A stretch of 12,210 bases of DNA from an uncultured Eubacteriales bacterium (lineage in GTDB: Bacteria > Bacillota > Clostridia > Monoglobales > Monoglobaceae), in contig UQOT01000057.1 in NCBI GenBank assembly GCA_900542675.1, positions 1 to 12,210 of the forward strand, given 5' to 3'. Shown here piece after piece: positions 1-7,572 of this stretch. A model generated the notes under the pieces. It searched no databases. It was not told the origin of the DNA and saw only the letters and a list, made by a program, of their open reading frames with translations. The number at the start of each line of letters is the position of its first letter. The first letter of the stretch is position 1. The position numbers and the translations under genes were made by a program.

Positions 1-2
1 TT

Positions 3-1124
3 CCGACGCCGGCAATTGCGCATCTTGTGCGCAGTGAGGGCTTCGACGCGGGCGTTATGATTTCGGCGTCGCACAACCCGTTCGAGCATAACGGAATAAA
101 ATATTTCAGCGGCGAGGGCTACAAGCTCAGCGATGAGATTGAGGAGCGTATAGAAGCAATTATTCTTGACAATGCTGAGGATATAAAGGCTCCGACAGGC
201 GCGGATATAGGTCATATTACGCGGGATAACAGCCTTGTCTGTAAGTATATAGAATTTGCAAAGAACACGGCAGACGTTGATTTTAAGGGCGTTAAGGTCG
301 CAATAGACTGCGCGAACGGCGCGTCGTCGGTCACCGCCGAAAAGGCGCTTAAAGCTCTCGGCGCAGAGGTTTTTGTCTCAAACAACAAGCCAAACGGTGT
401 GAACATTAACGCCGGCTGCGGCTCTACACATCTTGGGGCGCTTCAAAAGTTTGTGACGGAATGCGGTGCGGATATAGGTCTTGCATTTGACGGCGACGCA
501 GATAGAGTTCTCGCGGTTGATGAAAACGGCGAAGTTATAGACGGCGACAAGATAATGGCGATAATTGCGCTTGATATGAAAAAAGCCGGTAAGCTGCCCG
601 ATAATACAATAGTTGCAACGGTTATGAGTAATCTTGGATTTTTTGTTATGGGCAATGAGAACGGGCTTAACATAAAGCGCACAAAGGTCGGCGACAGATA
701 TGTGCTTGAGGAAATGCTAAAGTGCAGCCACAAGATAGGCGGCGAGCAGTCGGGGCACGTAATTCTGCTTGACTTTAACACGACGGGCGATGGACTTGTG
801 ACAGGTATACAGCTTATTTCGGTGCTCAAACATACGGGGAAAATTGCGTCTGAGCTTGCGTCGGTTATGCAGGTCTATCCGCAGGTACTTATAAATGCAA
901 AGGTTAAGACCGAGAACAAGTCTGAGGAGAACTATATGAAGTTCCCGGAGATAAGACAGGCGATTGCGGAGCTTGAGGCCGAGTTTGAAAATTCGGGCAG
1001 AGTTCTGATAAGACCGTCGGGTACCGAGCCGCTTGTCAGGGTAATGATAGAGGGCAAGGACACGGCGCTTATTGAAAAGCGGGCAAAGGAGCTTGCTGCA
1101 TTGTTTGAGGAAAAATTGAATTAG
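3..1124 (+). CDS. glmM: Phosphoglucosamine mutase GlmM, 5' end outside window
   Basis: GlmM converts glucosamine-6-phosphate to glucosamine-1-phosphate in the cytoplasm, on the route to UDP-GlcNAc and peptidoglycan. The frame is open from base 3, and the first visible residues (PTPAIAHLV) match the usual GlmM interior, so the gene begins upstream; about 75 residues are missing from a family length near 450. The ISASHNP active-site motif lies at about 60-80, with the phosphorylated serine at 69-71. The metal-binding DGDADR is at about 489-506, the sugar-binding GEQSGH at about 741-758, and the phosphate-binding RPSGTEP at about 1011-1031. SASHNP with GEQSGH favours GlmM over general phosphomannomutases. 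The stop is TAG, and ychF follows after 13 bases, suggesting cotranscription. A GTG at 27 can be read as a start but would cut into a conserved domain, so it is not one. Confidence 0.95.
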   Translation, partial: PTPAIAHLVRSEGFDAGVMISASHNPFEHNGIKYFSGEGYKLSDEIEERIEAIILDNAEDIKAPTGADIGHITRDNSLVCKYIEFAKNTADVDFKGVKVAIDCANGASSVTAEKALKALGAEVFVSNNKPNGVNINAGCGSTHLGALQKFVTECGADIGLAFDGDADRVLAVDENGEVIDGDKIMAIIALDMKKAGKLPDNTIVATVMSNLGFFVMGNENGLNIKRTKVGDRYVLEEMLKCSHKIGGEQSGHVILLDFNTTGDGLVTGIQLISVLKHTGKIASELASVMQVYPQVLINAKVKTENKSEENYMKFPEIRQAIAELEAEFENSGRVLIRPSGTEPLVRVMIEGKDTALIEKRAKELAALFEEKLN

Positions 1125-1137
1125 GGGGATAATACAA

Positions 1138-2232
1138 ATGAAGCTTGGAATTGTCGGACTTCCGAATGTCGGGAAGAGTACACTGTTTAACGCGATAACG
1201 CAGGCGGGCGCCGAATCGGCAAACTATCCGTTCTGCACGATTGAGCCGAACGTCGGGACGGTTCTTGTTCCCGATGAGCGAATAGATAAGCTCAAGGAGA
1301 TGTACGACCCCGACAAGACGACATACGCGGTAATCGAGTTTGTGGATATAGCGGGTCTTGTAAAGGGCGCGAGCAAGGGCGAGGGTCTCGGAAACAAGTT
1401 TTTGTCGAATATCCGCGAGGTTGATGCGATTGTCCACGTAGTCAGGGCGTTCGAGGATACAAACATAGTCCATGTTGACGGCAGCGTTGACCCGGTGCGT
1501 GATATAGAAACGATAAACTTTGAGCTTATAATGTCTGACCTTGAGATACTTGACAGAAGAATTGACAAGATTATGAAGTCAATTCGCGGCGGGGAGAAAA
1601 AGTACCTCGCATATCAGGCGTTCTATGAACGGCTCAAGGCGCATCTTGAAGAGGGTAAGACCGCCCGTTCAATGGATATGACGGACGATGAAATCGATAT
1701 GCTGACGGATGTGTCTCTGCTTACTATGAAGCCCGTAATTTACTGCGCGAACGTTGCTGAGGATGATTATGCGGACGAGGACAATAACGAATTTGTAAAG
1801 AAAATCAAGGAATATGCCGCAGGCGACAAGGCTGAGGTTATGGTGATTTCCGCAAAGATTGAAGAGGAAATTGCAGGACTTGAGAAGGACGAAAAACAGA
1901 TGTTCTTAGACGAGCTCGGCGCAAAGGAGTCGGGTCTTGATAAGCTGATTAAGGCGAGCTACAGTCTGCTTGGGCTTATAAGCTACTTGACGGCGGGCAA
2001 GCCCGAGGTCAGAGCGTGGACGATAAAAAACGGAACAAAAGCGCCTCAGGCGGCAGGTAAAATTCATACCGATTTTGAGCGTGGTTTTATAAGAGCCGAG
2101 GTTGTTCACTACGATGACCTTATGAATTGCGGCAGTATGAACGCTGCAAAGGAGAAGGGGCTCGTGCGCAGCGAGGGCAAGGAATACGTTATGAAGGACG
2201 GCGACATAGTCCTGTTCAGATTTAATGTTTAG
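1138..2232 (+). CDS. ychF: Redox-responsive ribosome-associated ATPase YchF (OBG family)
   Basis: YchF is a universally conserved P-loop NTPase of the TRAFAC/OBG family that prefers ATP and associates with ribosomes; in known cases it affects stress and redox responses. The 364-residue product is full length. It has the P-loop GLPNVGKST at residues 7-15, the segment NYPFCTIEPN at 29-38, the G3 element DIAGLVKGASKGEGLGNKFL at 70-89, and NVAE at 205-208 in place of the GTPase NKxD, the family hallmark for ATP use. A C-terminal TGS domain covers roughly 283-364. The start is ATG 1138 with an AGGGGG SD at about 1123-1128, overlapping the glmM stop. It lies directly behind glmM and 41 bases ahead of the zinc-ribbon gene. 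Confidence 0.96.
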   Translation: MKLGIVGLPNVGKSTLFNAITQAGAESANYPFCTIEPNVGTVLVPDERIDKLKEMYDPDKTTYAVIEFVDIAGLVKGASKGEGLGNKFLSNIREVDAIVHVVRAFEDTNIVHVDGSVDPVRDIETINFELIMSDLEILDRRIDKIMKSIRGGEKKYLAYQAFYERLKAHLEEGKTARSMDMTDDEIDMLTDVSLLTMKPVIYCANVAEDDYADEDNNEFVKKIKEYAAGDKAEVMVISAKIEEEIAGLEKDEKQMFLDELGAKESGLDKLIKASYSLLGLISYLTAGKPEVRAWTIKNGTKAPQAAGKIHTDFERGFIRAEVVHYDDLMNCGSMNAAKEKGLVRSEGKEYVMKDGDIVLFRFNV

Positions 2233-2273
2233 AATTTATTAACAAATCTAATATTATTCAGGAGGAAAGCAAT

Positions 2274-2723
2274 ATGGATTTTTTTGATAACGTAAAGAAC
2301 GCGGTGGAGAGCGCCGCACAGACGGTTGTAAAGAAATCGGGCGAGGCTATCGAATATTCAAAGATTAAGTACTCAATGTACGATACGACAAATTCTGTAA
2401 AATCGCTGTATTCAAAAATCGGCGAAGCTGTATATAAGAGCTATAAGAGCGGTTCTCCGCTTGATGAGGATATCAAGGACTTATGCGCCGAGATTGACGC
2501 GCTCGGAGTTAAGCTTGACGACCTTGCCGACCAGCTCGGCGGTATCAGGGCGTCGGTTAAGTGCCCCTCATGCGGCAAAAACGTCAAGGACGAATGCACA
2601 TATTGCCCGTATTGCGGCGGAAAGCTTGCGCACGATGTGGACGCTCATATCGATATTGACATTAATATCGACACGGACGCAGCAGAGGAAGAAGCCGACA
2701 GTAACGATGCGGCAGGTGAGTAA
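2274..2723 (+). CDS. Small zinc-ribbon protein with acidic tail
   Basis: I do not recognise this as a named family. The 149-residue protein has three parts. Residues 1-95 are lysine-rich, probably helical and perhaps coiled-coil (DNVKNAVESAAQTVVKKSGE, later LCAEIDALGVKLDDLADQLG). A zinc ribbon follows, with cysteine pairs at 97/100 and 111/114 (CPSC and CPYCGGKL). The tail is acidic, with alternating Asp and Ile at about 124-135. There is no signal peptide or membrane segment. Helical N-terminus plus zinc ribbon is common in small clostridial 'zinc ribbon domain' proteins of unknown role. The start is ATG 2274 behind a perfect AGGAGG at 2261-2266. It ends three bases before the CobK-like gene, so the two are probably translated together. 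Confidence 0.85.
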   Translation: MDFFDNVKNAVESAAQTVVKKSGEAIEYSKIKYSMYDTTNSVKSLYSKIGEAVYKSYKSGSPLDEDIKDLCAEIDALGVKLDDLADQLGGIRASVKCPSCGKNVKDECTYCPYCGGKLAHDVDAHIDIDINIDTDAAEEEADSNDAAGE

Positions 2724-2726
2724 GGT

Positions 2727-3593
2727 ATGATACTCGTATTGTCTGACGGCGGAGCCGCGGCGGTGGAGATGTACGGCTTTTTGGAGAGTATTGATGTGCC
2801 GAATATTTTCCACTTCAGCGACTTTGAGAGCGCGGGCGCGTTCGGCAGAGGAAATACAATAGTCGGAAAGGCGAGCTACAGAGCCTTCAGAAGGATTTTA
2901 TACAAAAATCGAGTAGACTGCGTTATAGATATTATCGAAGCCCCGATGAGCGATGTTTCAAAGGCAATGCTTGCGGCGGCTGCGGACGCGGAGGTTCCGG
3001 TTATAAAAACGGCTCTGCCCACTATGCGGCTGAGCCCGGATGAGGTGTGCGCTTTTGCCGAAAAGGCGGGTATATCTGTAACCGCCGACAATTCCTACAA
3101 AAGCGTTGCGGAAACGATAAACAACACGGTCGGAAACGTGCTGTTCCTCGCAAAGCCGTATAACGTTAAGGCGGTGGCAGACCTTGTTTTTGACAGGAGC
3201 GCACTGTATGCGCCTGTGCTCAGCGGGGCGGAGTTTGATGTCGAGTATGCGCTCGAGTACGGCATACCGATTTTAAACGTAATTGCCGCCAATGGATTTT
3301 CCGGCGCTGAGGGGATAGAAGGACTGATTTGGCGGGTCGGAGCGAAAATACTTGTGACTGACAGTTCGTTTGAGATTGCCGACAAGCTTCAGGCTGCCGC
3401 TAATGCGGGCTGTAATGTGATTTTCACGCAAGACAGCGGTTTTGACTATAAGTATATGGCGGGCAGCTTTGATGAGCTTAAAGAAATTTTGCATTTGCTC
3501 GGCGGCGTAAAAGAGCCGTATGGGAGCGATGAAAATTCTGAAAATTCTGAAGAGAACACGAAAGAGATGAAGGATAATGCAGATAGCGATTGA
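2727..3593 (+). CDS. Divergent CobK/CbiJ-like (precorrin-6A reductase family) protein
   Basis: The 288-residue product resembles the CobK/CbiJ family, which reduces precorrin-6A or its cobalt form during cobalamin synthesis. MILVLSDGGAAAVEMY at the N-terminus sits where CobK has a glycine-rich nucleotide loop. DCVIDIIEAPMSDVSKAMLA at about 64-83 aligns with the family's 'DAVVDATHPFA..IS.NA' segment. GFSGAEGIEGLI..GAKILVTDSS at about 190-214, then DKLQAAANAGCNVIF, matches the C-terminal 'PFS.E..GID.LVTK.SG..KLEAA...G..VI' segment. The HPFA motif and the GGT.E.R loop are altered, so catalysis is doubtful. An acidic, Asn/Ser-rich tail (266-288) is extra. ATG 2727 lies three bases after the zinc-ribbon gene, and the end overlaps cmk by 17 bases. 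No other cobalamin gene is visible here. The family assignment is from remembered motif patterns, not a search. Confidence 0.6.
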   Translation: MILVLSDGGAAAVEMYGFLESIDVPNIFHFSDFESAGAFGRGNTIVGKASYRAFRRILYKNRVDCVIDIIEAPMSDVSKAMLAAAADAEVPVIKTALPTMRLSPDEVCAFAEKAGISVTADNSYKSVAETINNTVGNVLFLAKPYNVKAVADLVFDRSALYAPVLSGAEFDVEYALEYGIPILNVIAANGFSGAEGIEGLIWRVGAKILVTDSSFEIADKLQAAANAGCNVIFTQDSGFDYKYMAGSFDELKEILHLLGGVKEPYGSDENSENSEENTKEMKDNADSD

Positions 3594-4233
3594 CGGACCG
3601 GCGGGAGCGGGAAAGAGTACGATTTCAAAGTTGGCGGCGAAAAGGCTCGGGTATGTCTATATTGACACGGGCGCTATGTATCGAACCGTAGGGCTTGCTG
3701 CGCTCAATGCCGGAATAAACACAAACAGCGAGAGCGATTTGGCTGAGATTATTGATGACATAGACATAGGAATTATAAACTCAGACGGTGCGCAGAGGTT
3801 TTTCTTAAACGGCAGCGACGTTACCGAGACGATACGCGAGCCGGAGGTTTCGGTTGCCGCGTCGAATGTTGCGACAATTCCCGCTGTGAGGCTAAAGCTT
3901 GTAGAGCTCCAGCGCAAAATGGCTGAAAACGGAAATGTTATTATGGACGGCAGGGATATAGGAACATATGTTCTGCCTGATGCGGAGATAAAAATATTTT
4001 TAACCGCGTCTGTTGACGAACGCGCGCGGCGCAGGTTTGAAGAACTCAGACAAAAGGGCGCCGAAGTTGATTTTGAAGAAGTAAAGCGCGATATAGAGTA
4101 TAGGGATAAGAACGACAGCGAAAGAGAATTTGCTCCGCTCAAACCCGCGCAGGACAGTATTATACTCGACTGCACTGACCTCACCATTGAGGAGGTCACA
4201 GATAAGATTATGAGCATGGTGAATACGCGGTAA
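3577..4233 (+). CDS. cmk: Cytidylate kinase
   Basis: Cmk phosphorylates CMP and dCMP with ATP in the cytoplasm, recycling the CMP released in phospholipid and wall synthesis. The 218 residues are a normal length. Visible motifs are the P-loop GPAGAGKST at 7-15, DTGAMYR at 30-36, the CMP-binding DGRDIGTYVLPDA at 124-136, and the lid segment RARRRFEELRQKG at 149-161 followed by RDKNDSERE. The start is ATG 3577, inside the end of the preceding frame, with GAAGGA a few bases upstream; the 17-base overlap suggests coupling. In Clostridia cmk commonly precedes plsC and ispH-rpsA, as it does here, although a 308-base repeat-bearing gap now separates cmk from plsC. Confidence 0.96.
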   Translation: MQIAIDGPAGAGKSTISKLAAKRLGYVYIDTGAMYRTVGLAALNAGINTNSESDLAEIIDDIDIGIINSDGAQRFFLNGSDVTETIREPEVSVAASNVATIPAVRLKLVELQRKMAENGNVIMDGRDIGTYVLPDAEIKIFLTASVDERARRRFEELRQKGAEVDFEEVKRDIEYRDKNDSEREFAPLKPAQDSIILDCTDLTIEEVTDKIMSMVNTR

Positions 4234-4328
4234 TATGCAAGCGTATCACCGTGTCCGCGAACGTAGGGAATGTAAGAGGCGCTCGACGGGGAGCTGTCAA
4301 CCGATAGGTTAACTGAGGGGCTCAGAAT

Positions 4329-4438
4329 GCGACAAAGTATATGGGATAACGCAAAATATTAATTTATTACGGAGCGCCGAGTCGGCGCTCCCTACGAATA
4401 GTTTGGTAAATATATTAAATTTTGGCGACAAAGTATAT
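4329..4438. repeat. 14-bp direct repeat GCGACAAAGTATAT (two copies)
   Basis: GCGACAAAGTATAT occurs at 4329-4342 and again at 4425-4438. The first copy overlaps the end of the left hairpin-repeat arm and the second lies just before the right arm. The copies bracket an AT-rich stretch with a central palindrome, so they may be a duplication made when a repeat unit was inserted or recombined. Confidence 0.7.
4371..4391. repeat. GC-rich perfect palindrome between the repeat arms
   Basis: GGAGCGCCGA at 4371-4380 is the exact reverse complement of TCGGCGCTCC at 4382-4391, leaving one central base; a real hairpin would use about eight pairs. On the minus strand it reads CGTAGGGAGCGCCGACTC, and CGTAGGGA also occurs at 4262-4269. 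No T-run follows on either strand, so it is not a standard terminator. It is better read as part of a repeat element. Confidence 0.65.
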
Positions 4439-4541
4439 ATTAGGGAGCATTCTGCCCCTCCGACCGCCTGGCGGCGCCCATCTCCCCGTAGGGGCGGTTT
4501 TCAGCCTGTGGAGCGTAAACAAAGCATAAAGGAGAATATAA

Positions 4542-5162
4542 ATGTCACTGTATAAAGTCGGCCGCGTTGTAGTGAGTGGATTTTTCAGGGTGTTTTTCAG
4601 GCTCAGGATAAACGGCAGGGAAAATATCCCAAGCGAGAACGAAAAATTTATAATTTGCTCCAATCACAAGAGTAATTTAGACCCGCCGCTTGTCGGGCTT
4701 TCTGTTCCGTTTCAGATAGGATTTATGGCAAAGGAGGAGCTGTTTAAGTTCAGACCCTTCGGCGCGCTTATTACAAAGCTCGGCGCTTTTCCGATAAAGC
4801 GCGGGCATTCGGATTTCGGCGCGCTCAGAGGCGCAATCCATATGACGGAGCAAAACAGGCACATTGTTATATTCCCGGAAGGCGGCCGCTCGCACGGAGA
4901 CAGGCTGCGCAGGGGAAAAATGGGCGCTGCGATGGTTGCCGTAAAGGCGCGAGCTTCTATACTTCCGATTGGAATAGAGGGCAGCTACAAGCCGTTTTCT
5001 AGGCTTACGGTAAATATCGGGAAGCCGATAGATTTGTCGGAATATTTTGATAAAAAGCTGACATCGGCGCAGCTTCAGGATATAACGGACACGCTGCTGA
5101 TGCCTGAAATTTCGGCGCTTTCAAACACGCCTGCGGCGCGCCCGAAGCTTGAGGAGAAATAA
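4542..5162 (+). CDS. plsC: 1-acyl-sn-glycerol-3-phosphate acyltransferase (PlsC family)
   Basis: PlsC adds the second acyl chain to lysophosphatidic acid, giving phosphatidic acid at the inner membrane face. The 206-residue protein has the catalytic HX4D in NHKSNLD (H42, D47) and the glycerol-phosphate-binding FPEGGRS at 111-117, where the usual Thr is Gly. IKRG at 85-88 fits motif II, and a later IPIGIEGSYKP-type segment fits motif IV. The N-terminus (VVVSGFFRVFFRL) is hydrophobic with basic residues, consistent with membrane association. The start is ATG 4542 after an AAAGGAGA SD. The stop TAA is two bases before ispH-rpsA, so the two genes should be cotranscribed and coupled. Exact acyl substrate preference cannot be read from the sequence. 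Confidence 0.92.
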   Translation: MSLYKVGRVVVSGFFRVFFRLRINGRENIPSENEKFIICSNHKSNLDPPLVGLSVPFQIGFMAKEELFKFRPFGALITKLGAFPIKRGHSDFGALRGAIHMTEQNRHIVIFPEGGRSHGDRLRRGKMGAAMVAVKARASILPIGIEGSYKPFSRLTVNIGKPIDLSEYFDKKLTSAQLQDITDTLLMPEISALSNTPAARPKLEEK

Positions 5163-5164
5163 TT

Positions 5165-7474
5165 ATGCAGATTGAGATTGCGGAAAACGCGGGTTTTTGC
5201 TTTGGAGTAGACCGTGCCGCTAAGATTGCGTTCGACGCGGCTGAGAACTTAGAGAGAGAAACGTATACCTACGGTATGCTGATACACAACAGTGATGTTA
5301 CCGATGATTTAAGCCGAAAGGGCATAGATTATATAGATGATATAGCTGACATTCCGAGCGGCGCGCGTGTGATTATACGTGCTCACGGAGTGTCAAAAAA
5401 TGAAATTGAGCGCCTTAAACAAAACGGCTGTGAAATTATTGACGCGACCTGTCCGTATGTCAAAAAGATACATAGGATTGTCGAGCGTGAATATTTTGAA
5501 AAAAAGAGATGCGTCGTTATTGTCGGCGACAAAAATCATCCCGAGGTAAAAGGCATAAACGGCTGGTGCGATAATTCGGCGATAATTATAGAGGGCGCCG
5601 ACGACGCGCAAATGAATGAAATTTTATCAAAAAATCCCGAAATGCCGCTGTCTGTCGTTGCTCAGACGACAATAAGGCGGACTTTATTTAAAAAAGTTGA
5701 AGAAATTTTAAAAAAACATTTTACAAATGCGGATTTTTTTGATACAATATGTAGTGCGACCGATGAGCGACAGAAATCGGCGGCGCGAATTGCCGAAAAA
5801 TCCGATATTATGTTTGTAGTCGGCGGGGAGAACAGCTCGAATACGCTGAAGCTCTTTGAGGTGTGCCGCGAGCATTGCCCCGACACGTACCTTATTAAAA
5901 ACAGTAAAATAATAAAACAATATAAAAATAAATTAAACAAAAAAAAGAAAGCAGGTATTACCGCCGGGGCTTCAACGCCCGGTTCGGTAATCAAGGAGGT
6001 CTATTTAACCATGGCGGAAAATGAAATGAATTTTGCAGAGGCTTTGGAGGAAACCTTAAAGCCGCTCAAATCAGGCGAGGTAGTTAAGGGCGTAGTTATC
6101 GGAATTACACCCACGGAAGTACAGGTTGATATCGGAAGTAAGTATGACGGTGTTATTCCGTTTGATGAGCTTACAAACGACCCGAGCGAGAATATAAACA
6201 ATTTGGTTAAGCTCGGCGAAGAAGTTGATGTTTACATCGTTCATGTCAGCGACAGAGACGGTGTTGTTACACTTTCTAAAAAGAAGATTGACGCTGTTAA
6301 GGGAATGGAGGAGCTTCAGGCGGCATTTGAAAACAACGAAATATTAACCGGCAGAGTTGTTGAACTCGTAAGGGGCGGCGTTGTTACAATCGCTAAGGGA
6401 GTTCGCGTATTTATTCCGGCTTCGGAGTGCGGAATAAATTTTATTGCCGACCTCGGCGTTTTACTCAATACAGAACAGAGATTTAGAATTATAAAGATGG
6501 ATACCGACAGACGCGGCAGACAGAGAGTTGTCGGCTCAATCAAGACTGTTGCTAAGGAAGAAGCGGACAAGGCTGCCGCTGAATTCTGGGCAGATGCGGC
6601 TGAGGGCAAGCAGTACAAGGGCGTTGTTAAGTCTCTTACATCGTTCGGTGCGTTTATCGACCTCGGCGGTGTTGACGGTCTTATCCATATTTCTGAGCTT
6701 TCGCCCATCCGTATCAAGCACCCGTCTGAGGTTGTTAAGGTTGGCGACGAGATTGAAGTTTACATCAAGGAGCTTGACAAGGACAAGAACAGAATTTCTC
6801 TCGTAAGAGAGCTTAAAGAGGTTAAGGCTGCCGAGTTCTGGGCAGGCGCGGAGATTGGCAAGAAGTACACAGGTATTGTTAAGTCGCTCACACCGTTCGG
6901 TGCGTTTGTTGATTTGGGCGGCGTTGACGGTCTCGTTCACATCTCTGAGCTTTCGTGGAACAGAATTAGCCATCCGTCTGAGGTTGTAAAGCCCGGTCAG
7001 GAGCTTGAGGTTTACATTAAGGACCTCGACAAGGAAAAGGGCAAAATTTCGCTCGGCTATAAGAAGGAAGAGGACAGCCCGTGGATTAAGGCTGTTAAGG
7101 ACTTAAATGTCGGCGACAAGATAAAGGCTAAAATCGTAAGAATTCTTCCGTTCGGCGCATTTGCCGAGGTTGCGGAGTACGTTGACGGACTTATCCATAT
7201 CTCGCAGATTTCAAACGAGAGAATAAACAAGCCGTCGGACGTTCTTTCAATCGGCGATGTTGTTGACTGCGAAGTTGTTGAGATAAACGACGATACAAAG
7301 CAGATTGCTCTTTCGATGAAGGCTCTTATGTCTAAGCCTGAGAAAGCAGATGCGGCAGATGAACCCGAAGAGGAAGCATCTCCAAATTCATATGTTGAGG
7401 AGTCAAGCTTCACACTCGGCGATATTTTAGACTCGGCTGATGTTCCTGCGGCGGACGAGGATACAGAAGAGTAA
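5165..7474 (+). CDS. ispH-rpsA: Fused IspH (HMBPP reductase) - ribosomal protein S1
   Basis: This single 769-residue frame joins two proteins. Residues 1-280 are IspH, the [4Fe-4S] enzyme that makes IPP and DMAPP in the MEP pathway. Its cluster cysteines are C12, C96 and C196, and H41, H74, H125 with the E127 region form the active site; TTI at 168-170, GGENSSNT at 220-227 and AGASTPGSVIKE at 267-278 are also present. From about 300 there are five S1 RNA-binding repeats, near 303-372, 391-459, 480-548, 564-632 and 649-718. The last three are the most typical (FGAF, GLIHISE). An acidic tail ends the protein. This fusion is known in Clostridia. The start is ATG 5165, two bases after plsC. An internal SD and ATG at 5993-6013 could yield free S1. 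A terminator follows at 7491-7526. Confidence 0.96.
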   Translation: MQIEIAENAGFCFGVDRAAKIAFDAAENLERETYTYGMLIHNSDVTDDLSRKGIDYIDDIADIPSGARVIIRAHGVSKNEIERLKQNGCEIIDATCPYVKKIHRIVEREYFEKKRCVVIVGDKNHPEVKGINGWCDNSAIIIEGADDAQMNEILSKNPEMPLSVVAQTTIRRTLFKKVEEILKKHFTNADFFDTICSATDERQKSAARIAEKSDIMFVVGGENSSNTLKLFEVCREHCPDTYLIKNSKIIKQYKNKLNKKKKAGITAGASTPGSVIKEVYLTMAENEMNFAEALEETLKPLKSGEVVKGVVIGITPTEVQVDIGSKYDGVIPFDELTNDPSENINNLVKLGEEVDVYIVHVSDRDGVVTLSKKKIDAVKGMEELQAAFENNEILTGRVVELVRGGVVTIAKGVRVFIPASECGINFIADLGVLLNTEQRFRIIKMDTDRRGRQRVVGSIKTVAKEEADKAAAEFWADAAEGKQYKGVVKSLTSFGAFIDLGGVDGLIHISELSPIRIKHPSEVVKVGDEIEVYIKELDKDKNRISLVRELKEVKAAEFWAGAEIGKKYTGIVKSLTPFGAFVDLGGVDGLVHISELSWNRISHPSEVVKPGQELEVYIKDLDKEKGKISLGYKKEEDSPWIKAVKDLNVGDKIKAKIVRILPFGAFAEVAEYVDGLIHISQISNERINKPSDVLSIGDVVDCEVVEINDDTKQIALSMKALMSKPEKADAADEPEEEASPNSYVEESSFTLGDILDSADVPAADEDTEE
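5993..6013 (+). promoter_or_regulatory. Internal Shine-Dalgarno and ATG at the IspH/S1 junction
   Basis: AAGGAGG at 5993-5999 is followed 11 bases later by ATG (6011-6013), which encodes Met283, exactly between the last IspH motif and the first S1 repeat. The SD is as strong as any in the window, though the spacing is slightly long. It could let ribosomes start on the S1 half alone, giving free S1 in excess of the fusion. Confidence 0.5.
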
Positions 7475-7490
7475 GCTAATAAAAATAAAT

Positions 7491-7526
7491 TTATGGGCGG
7501 GCAGGATTTGTCTGCCCATAATTTTT
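7491..7526 (+). terminator. Rho-independent terminator after ispH-rpsA
   Basis: TTATGGG and CAG on the left (7491-7504, with an internal CGGG bulge) pair with CTGCCCATAA at 7512-7521, followed by a T-run to 7526. It lies 17 bases after the rpsA stop and closes the plsC-ispH-rpsA unit ahead of murD. Confidence 0.8.
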
Positions 7527-7572
7527 AAGTTCTTAATTTTCTAAATTCAGGAAAGTTTGGAGGAATAATCAT

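Larger units (their letters stand above)
4286..4489. repeat. Inverted pair of related intergenic hairpin repeats in the cmk-plsC gap
   Basis: The gap 4234-4541 has no credible gene. The left arm (4286-4330) starts ACGGGGAG, contains a small inverted repeat (GTCAACC / GGTTAAC) and ends GAGGGGCTCAGAATGC. The right arm (4448-4489), read on the minus strand, starts ACGGGGAGATG, contains a different hairpin (GCCGCCAGGCGG) and ends GGAGGGGCAGAATGC. The arms are therefore inverted copies of one repeat type with conserved edges and a variable middle hairpin. This resembles interspersed palindromic repeats common in gut Firmicutes. The 117 bases between the arms hold a direct repeat and a GC palindrome, listed separately. 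Confidence 0.7.

Noticed and set aside
3657..4217. Long antisense open frame inside cmk (186 codons), and similar ones inside ychF, rpsA and murD
   Set aside because: They lack SD sequences and recognisable motifs, and are serine/leucine-rich shadows of well-supported genes.
4286..4489. CRISPR array or structured regulatory RNA for plsC
   Set aside because: There are only two repeat copies, in inverted orientation, with no regular spacers. The structure does not match any riboswitch I know, and the plsC SD is outside it.
4415..4663. Minus-strand frame over the repeat region and plsC start
   Set aside because: It reads through the repeat arm and the antisense of plsC, with no protein-like features.
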